A stretch of 42,949 bases of DNA from Stentor coeruleus. Taxonomy: Eukaryota; Ciliophora; Heterotrichea; Heterotrichida; Stentoridae. Under the pieces are notes generated by a model. That model was not told the origin of the DNA and made no database searches. It saw only the letters and a list, made by a program, of their open reading frames with translations. Location of the stretch: positions 1 to 42,949 of the forward strand of contig MPUH01000621.1 in NCBI GenBank assembly GCA_001970955.1, read 5' to 3'. How positions within the stretch are numbered: position 1 is the stretch's first letter; the number at the start of each line of letters is the position of its first letter. Both the position numbers and the translations under genes were made by a program. Of this stretch, positions 38,414 to 42,949 are shown in pieces.

Positions 38414-41400
38414 ATGTCTGACCCTAATGATAAGATGAGTCTTATTAGTAGCTATAAGCCTTACAGGAAAAATAGCAAATATAAACAAGTTGAAGGGATG
38501 ACTGATCTTATGAAGTCAGCTAAAGTTGAATTATATGTCAATTCTTCAGACACCAAAGAAGATAAAGAAGAATTCGAAGATGAAAAAAATATAAAAATCG
38601 AAGAGAATTTAATATATGAAGTAAATTTTCAAGATTACGAAGAAACTCCTGATGATTTTAATGAAAATCTAGCTTACGATACTTTTGTTCTAAAAGATAA
38701 TCTAGAAGAGCCATTTAAACCATTGAGCTTTATCCTTAATGTTGAAAACGATATAAATAGTGAATTTATAAAGCAATGGAAGGATGCAAATGAAGATTCA
38801 AATAATGATGCTTTAAAATGTAAGTTTTTGATTGTTATTGCTATGTATGATGAAAAAGCTGAAGAATTAAACAAAACTATTAAAGGAATTCTTGGGGATA
38901 TGCTATTATTTAAAGAAGGTAATATAACTCCTGATCAAATTGGTTGTGTTGTAATTGTTGATGGAATTGAACCTTTTTATAAAACTTATAGAAGTGATAA
39001 GCATAGACAAGGTCATGGAAAATCGAAATCATGTTGTAATTGTTGTGGATTTTGCAATAAAAGTAAACGGGATATGGATAATATTGATTCAAACTACTTC
39101 TCACGATTTTTTAATGAGTGGAAAATTATAGAAAGGTTTGCTTATCAGAATATTGTTAATGATTATATTGGGTATGCTTATCAGAATATTGCTAATGATT
39201 ATATTGGGTACTTGGATGATTTAAAGTACATTTTTTATAACTTTCATGGTAGTAAAAGACTTGCACGCAAAATTATAAGGTCGTCACAAAACATCAAAGA
39301 AATCATAATAAAAATACTTCAGCATAAAGAACATCATGATGATTTTATTTCTTTTTTTGAAAATTATAGCAATGACAAGAAAAAAAGATTAAAAGTTTTT
39401 AAGAATCTTTTCTCTGAAAATGAAATTGCTATGATTGATAAAAATCTTTATATTCAATATATTTCGCCTGCTTACAATAATGGCCAAAATTATTTAGATT
39501 TAATCATAAAAATTCTCAAATTGCCAAATGATATGCAAGGATGGATTATTGAAAACCTTTTAGATAGAAATACTTTCAATGAAAACAAGGAAAATATAGA
39601 GAGTAATATCGTAAACATGGAAAAAGTAATGTCAGCTTTATTAAAAACTGGAGTTTTTTATGATATTCAAACTCTTAGCTATAAAAAATTCAATAAAAAA
39701 TACAAAGGTAATTATAAGGAATCATATAGCACGTTTCATCTGCTGGATGAGGTTATGAAAAATATTCTATTTGAAATAGATAAAGTTTTAAATATAACAA
39801 TGGGCACTATAAACGAATTAAAAGAATCTTGTAGAAGTCCAAAAGTTAGGACACTTGTGGAAAAAACATTAAAACTATCAATTGATAAAGAAAAAATCAT
39901 TGAATTTTTTGAAAGTCCTTATCTAAGCCAATCTCTCCTAAAAGAAAAATCTGATATACTCGAAATATACAAAGAGCTCATTTCTCTAAAAATAAACCCA
40001 GAAATCCTAATAAACTACATAAAATTCACATCAAAGCACTTACATTTCCAAGAACCTCTTTTCACGAAAATTGAATCTGATAAAGAAAAATACCAATTCA
40101 AACTGATAAAAAAATTATACGATCAACATTTTTTAATAGAAAAAGATGAAATTGCTCATTGTTTTTCTACGAAATTAGAAGTTGAAAATACAAATTTATA
40201 TCTAAACACTATTTTTTGTGTTAAACAACTTAACAAAAGAAAATTAAATACACATAGATGGTTTTTGGAAGGATTCTGTAAAATTATAAATCCAAAATAT
40301 ATTATGATGTTAGATGTAGGGACAAAGCCAGAAATAAATGGCCTTTATAGTTTATTTAGATGCATGGAGAATCAGTCAGAAATTGCTGGATGTTGTGGAG
40401 AAATTATCCCTGAACAAAAGCCAGGTTTTTTTGATTTGGTTATCGGGTCACAAACTGTAGAATATAAATTTTCTCATATTATGGATAAAGCTTTAGAAAG
40501 CGCAATAGGGTATGTATCTGTATTACCAGGAGCATTTAGTGCATATCGTATGGAGTGTATTACTTCAGAAGTTCTTAAAAAGTATTTTTATTCTCAGAGA
40601 AATCAAATGATAAATCTTTTCCATGCTAATATGTATTTAGCTGAGGATCGAATATTATGCTTAGAATTAGTATGTCAGAAAAATAAGGCAAATATTCTTA
40701 AATATATTCATGAATCTGTTGCAACAACTGATGTTCCTGAAACAATGGATAAATTAATAGCTCAACGTAGAAGATGGATAAATGGTTCATGGTTTTCTAT
40801 GATATATACAATAAGAAATTGGACTAAAATATGCCGTTCGAATCATGGATGGTGTTTCAAAGTGAGCTTTTTTTTGCTTGTTTTATACTATTCTGTAATA
40901 GCTCTTTTTAATTGGGTCTTAGTGGGAGCTTTTTATCTGGCCTTTTCCCTGTCACTTAAAAGAAATCTTGATGAAACTAACAATAACATGGATCGTCTTT
41001 CTAAATACTCAACAATCCCAATTATTGTATATTTCACCACTTTATTGTCAATAGTTGTTATGTCTTTAAGCGTCAAACCTCGTAAAGTTATGAATATATT
41101 TAACATCATTTCAATTATATTTGGTCTTTTTACAATAGCAACTATAATCTTAACCTTATTTTTTGTCCTTAATAATACTGAACTTTTTTATAATTACTTG
41201 TGGATGAAATCCTTAGCTTTTATTTTTATTGGAGTTATAGCTTTTGTGTTTTTTTTTATTATTTCGCTTTATATTGCGGATAAGACAATGTGGATTGCTA
41301 TAAAATCAGTACCAAGCTTTATATTTATGACTGGAACTTTTGTCAATGTTTTTATGATATATTCTGTATGCAATTTACATGATTGCTCTTGGGGGAATAG

Positions 41401-41671
41401 ACCTGATAAAATGAATGAAGCTGAAAAGAATATGGCTAATGATTATAAAAATGAACGGACTAGGTGGTTGATTGTTTGGATTTTGTGTAATGGGAGTTTT
41501 GTTTATTCATTAAATTATTTGAATGGGATGAATGGAGAATATAGTCATTTTTATATAAATATCATAGCTTGCATCGCTTTTGGGATTATTGTTATTAAGT
41601 TTATAGGGGGAGTCTGCTATTTTATAGGAGAATGCTTAAGACGGTGTCGAAAATCTAGAAGGCGGAGATAA
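38414..41671 (+). CDS. Chitin synthase (GT2 family)
   Basis: A 1085-residue membrane glycosyltransferase that polymerises UDP-GlcNAc. Motifs in order: FLIVIAMYDE (about 137), VVIVDG (Asp183), KIINPKYIMMLDVGTKPE (Asp634), AEDRIL (744-746, catalytic Asp) and QRRRWINGSWF (784-794, product-chain motif). About seven transmembrane helices follow from residue 815 to the end, and a basic tail RKSRRRR closes it. Between Asp183 and the DVGTKP motif there are ~450 residues, far more than in fungal enzymes, including CCNCCGFCNK and a helical region with a 12-residue tandem repeat. It may serve a cyst wall or lorica, an inference. Confidence 0.93.
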   Translation: MSDPNDKMSLISSYKPYRKNSKYKQVEGMTDLMKSAKVELYVNSSDTKEDKEEFEDEKNIKIEENLIYEVNFQDYEETPDDFNENLAYDTFVLKDNLEEPFKPLSFILNVENDINSEFIKQWKDANEDSNNDALKCKFLIVIAMYDEKAEELNKTIKGILGDMLLFKEGNITPDQIGCVVIVDGIEPFYKTYRSDKHRQGHGKSKSCCNCCGFCNKSKRDMDNIDSNYFSRFFNEWKIIERFAYQNIVNDYIGYAYQNIANDYIGYLDDLKYIFYNFHGSKRLARKIIRSSQNIKEIIIKILQHKEHHDDFISFFENYSNDKKKRLKVFKNLFSENEIAMIDKNLYIQYISPAYNNGQNYLDLIIKILKLPNDMQGWIIENLLDRNTFNENKENIESNIVNMEKVMSALLKTGVFYDIQTLSYKKFNKKYKGNYKESYSTFHLLDEVMKNILFEIDKVLNITMGTINELKESCRSPKVRTLVEKTLKLSIDKEKIIEFFESPYLSQSLLKEKSDILEIYKELISLKINPEILINYIKFTSKHLHFQEPLFTKIESDKEKYQFKLIKKLYDQHFLIEKDEIAHCFSTKLEVENTNLYLNTIFCVKQLNKRKLNTHRWFLEGFCKIINPKYIMMLDVGTKPEINGLYSLFRCMENQSEIAGCCGEIIPEQKPGFFDLVIGSQTVEYKFSHIMDKALESAIGYVSVLPGAFSAYRMECITSEVLKKYFYSQRNQMINLFHANMYLAEDRILCLELVCQKNKANILKYIHESVATTDVPETMDKLIAQRRRWINGSWFSMIYTIRNWTKICRSNHGWCFKVSFFLLVLYYSVIALFNWVLVGAFYLAFSLSLKRNLDETNNNMDRLSKYSTIPIIVYFTTLLSIVVMSLSVKPRKVMNIFNIISIIFGLFTIATIILTLFFVLNNTELFYNYLWMKSLAFIFIGVIAFVFFFIISLYIADKTMWIAIKSVPSFIFMTGTFVNVFMIYSVCNLHDCSWGNRPDKMNEAEKNMANDYKNERTRWLIVWILCNGSFVYSLNYLNGMNGEYSHFYINIIACIAFGIIVIKFIGGVCYFIGECLRRCRKSRRRR
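39140..39211 (+). repeat. 36-bp tandem repeat inside chitin synthase
   Basis: 39140-39175 and 39176-39211 match at 34 of 36 positions, encoding AYQNIVNDYIGY and AYQNIANDYIGY. In frame and without N. It may be real or a haplotype-overlap artefact like the other joins. Confidence 0.85.
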
Positions 41672-42156
41672 TAGATAAAATAATAGGATTGAATAAATTT
41701 TTGTTTAGGAATTATATAGGATAACTAGTATAGATAATATAATTAATTTTCATATATAAGTATAACATAATTAATAGGTATATAATGCTCTTGAATATGC
41801 ATCAAGTATTGTTTGAAATAATTCGATTTAAAATTGATAATTTTTTCAAGCACTGTATTATCTCTCAACTAAACCATTTTATTTTTATAGCTTTAGGGAT
41901 GTATATATATATTCCGATCTAAATGAATTTGATAAATTTTGCACTGAGCCTAGAGAATTTTTAATTAAAATTGCTTATCAAAATATATTTCCAACTATCA
42001 AATCTCTTTACTATAAAACGCAATTCTATACATTTTTTTAAATCATTTTCGAAACAAAACAATAATCAACTCATAAAATTGGGTTAAAATTAACATAAAA
42101 AATTCTTACCCTAATATTTTCATTTTTACAAACTTCTAAACAAATATTTAAACGAA
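41672..42156. other. AT-rich spacer with an unidentified open fragment
   Basis: 41841-42041 (+) is open without a Met and includes YSDLNEFDKFCTEPREFLIK then IAYQNIFPTIKSLYYK, which looks like protein sequence. It ends in TAA. The rest is low-complexity AT. Confidence 0.4.
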
Positions 42157-42544
42157 TTACTTACCCCTGCGGATTTTCTGGTGGATCGAGTACGAATACA
42201 GGTCATTAAATGACATCTGGTGTCTGTCTCCTCCAAAAACTATCATACTTTTTCCATACAAATTAGCGCTATGCCCATCTCTTGAATATGGAACTTTACT
42301 TTTACCCTACGGTGCATTTGATATGAATTTGCTAGTTCGAAATATTTCGCTGAGACAATGACTACTTTATGATTTTAATTTTAGCCATAAAATTTTCGAC
42401 ATCTCCTGGGCTTACTGGATCTTCAATCAAAGTTTCAGTTTGGATTAAAACCCAGTTATTGTTTTCAAAGTCATAAGTATACATTTCATATTGTTTCTTA
42501 TTTAATGTCGTGAGCACCTCCAAATTTTTGAATATTTTCCACAT
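42157..42544 (-). pseudogene. Broken kelch-repeat gene
   Basis: The first piece (42544-42362) starts with a Met and includes YEMYTYDFENNNWVLIQTE, a kelch-like strand, and ends at a TAG at the edge of an inserted scrap. The second piece (42306-42157) has VPYSRDGHSANLYGKSMIVF and GGDRHQMSFNDLYSYS, a textbook kelch blade, then stops. Between them lies DNA copied from the EF-hand gene. A full kelch propeller is absent, so this is a fragment. Confidence 0.6.
42317..42368 (+). repeat. 52-bp near-copy of EF-hand gene segment 37444-37496
   Basis: It shares CTAGTTCGAAATATTTCGCT and neighbours with the gene at 37.4 kb, with about two substitutions and one missing base. Same orientation. Confidence 0.85.
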
Positions 42545-42653
42545 AAATCTTGAAAACTATAAGCTTATATTTCATAAAACTTTATCATATAACCTTGCCA
42601 AAATTATTTTTTCAAAATTTAACTTTTTGTTATGTTCAATCAGATTCAAAAGA

Positions 42654-42914
42654 TTTAGGATAATAAGAGATCACTTTCTTAGATTCAGGTTGTTTCTATC
42701 AAAAGCATTGACTCAATTTTAAGAAATTTCAAGAATCGAGGAAAAAGTCATTAATTCATCAGTTGAGTATGAACAACAACAACTTCTCCTAAAGCTGAAC
42801 AAAAAACGATGTGCTATTTGCCCTTCTACTGGAAAAAACTCGAGTTGTAAGTTCGAGTACTAAATCTGCAAGAAGTATATGCATCAAAAATGCTTTGATT
42901 TATCTCATAAATAG
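42654..42914 (+). pseudogene. Possible decayed piggyBac-type transposase C-terminus
   Basis: One reading frame, with in-frame stops at 42720 and 42861, gives FRIIRDHFLRFRLFLSKAL, then a linker, then KKRCAICPSTGKNSSCKF and, after the second stop, ICKKYMHQKCFDLSHK. The RCxxC...CxxxxHxxC-F pattern after an FR..L...L helix resembles the Cys-rich tail of piggyBac transposases. The match is short and from memory of the pattern; an unrelated zinc finger is the alternative. Confidence 0.35.
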
Positions 42915-42949
42915 ATTAAAATTATGTTATGAGTAAAAAATTAGTATCC

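Overview
The window looks like macronuclear DNA of a heterotrich ciliate, most likely Stentor or a close relative. It is very AT-rich and gene-dense. Genes are read with the standard code: TAA, TAG and TGA all end reading frames. I found four introns of only 15-16 nt (GTA...ATAG type), and the gene set is ciliary and protist. Tiny 15/16-nt introns with the standard code are the known hallmark of Stentor. The species assignment is inference.

Layout, left to right. 0.1-5 kb: CFAP20 (-), a WD40 protein (+) with a frame break, and a divergent P450-reductase-like diflavoprotein (-). 5-10.5 kb: a parallel beta-helix protein with a CaaX end, a basic unknown protein, a class I methyltransferase of the EEF1AKMT4/METTL13 type, and a coiled-coil protein resembling outer-arm dynein docking proteins. 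10.5-18.3 kb: a 1.3 kb spacer, a triple calyphosin-like EF-hand protein, and a long coiled-coil protein with a Lys/Asp/Glu-rich tail. 18.6-21.6 kb (-): a two-helix membrane protein, a Rab GTPase, and a TBC RabGAP with EF-hands. 22.5-28.9 kb: a PX-domain sorting nexin, a small zinc-finger-like protein, a coiled-coil protein, TRIM37, and an NDUFB9-like LYR protein. 29.4-41.7 kb: RNF170, a very large CD36-family protein, a Mei2-type RRM protein, an acylation-signal EF-hand protein and a chitin synthase. 41.8-42.9 kb is gene debris: kelch pieces, a scrap copied from the EF-hand gene 5 kb away, and a possible piggyBac transposase tail.

There is no operon. Shared themes are cilia/basal bodies (CFAP20, docking-like coiled coil, calyphosin), calcium (three clear EF-hand proteins), membrane traffic (Rab beside a RabGAP, sorting nexin) and ubiquitin (TRIM37, RNF170).

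The assembly has visible faults. There are five single-N joins. Four have a 34-56 bp sequence repeated on both sides. One follows 65 bp of foreign-looking sequence. These joins break or lengthen five genes, and the corrected reading is given in each entry. Non-coding DNA follows a rule: on the coding strand, sequence upstream of genes is C-rich and G-poor, and sequence downstream is G-rich and C-poor. No rRNA, tRNA or CRISPR was recognised. I see no clearly new multi-gene system. The best leads are the debris at the right end, the telomere-like repeats in spacers, the enlarged CD36 protein and the motif-poor diflavoprotein.
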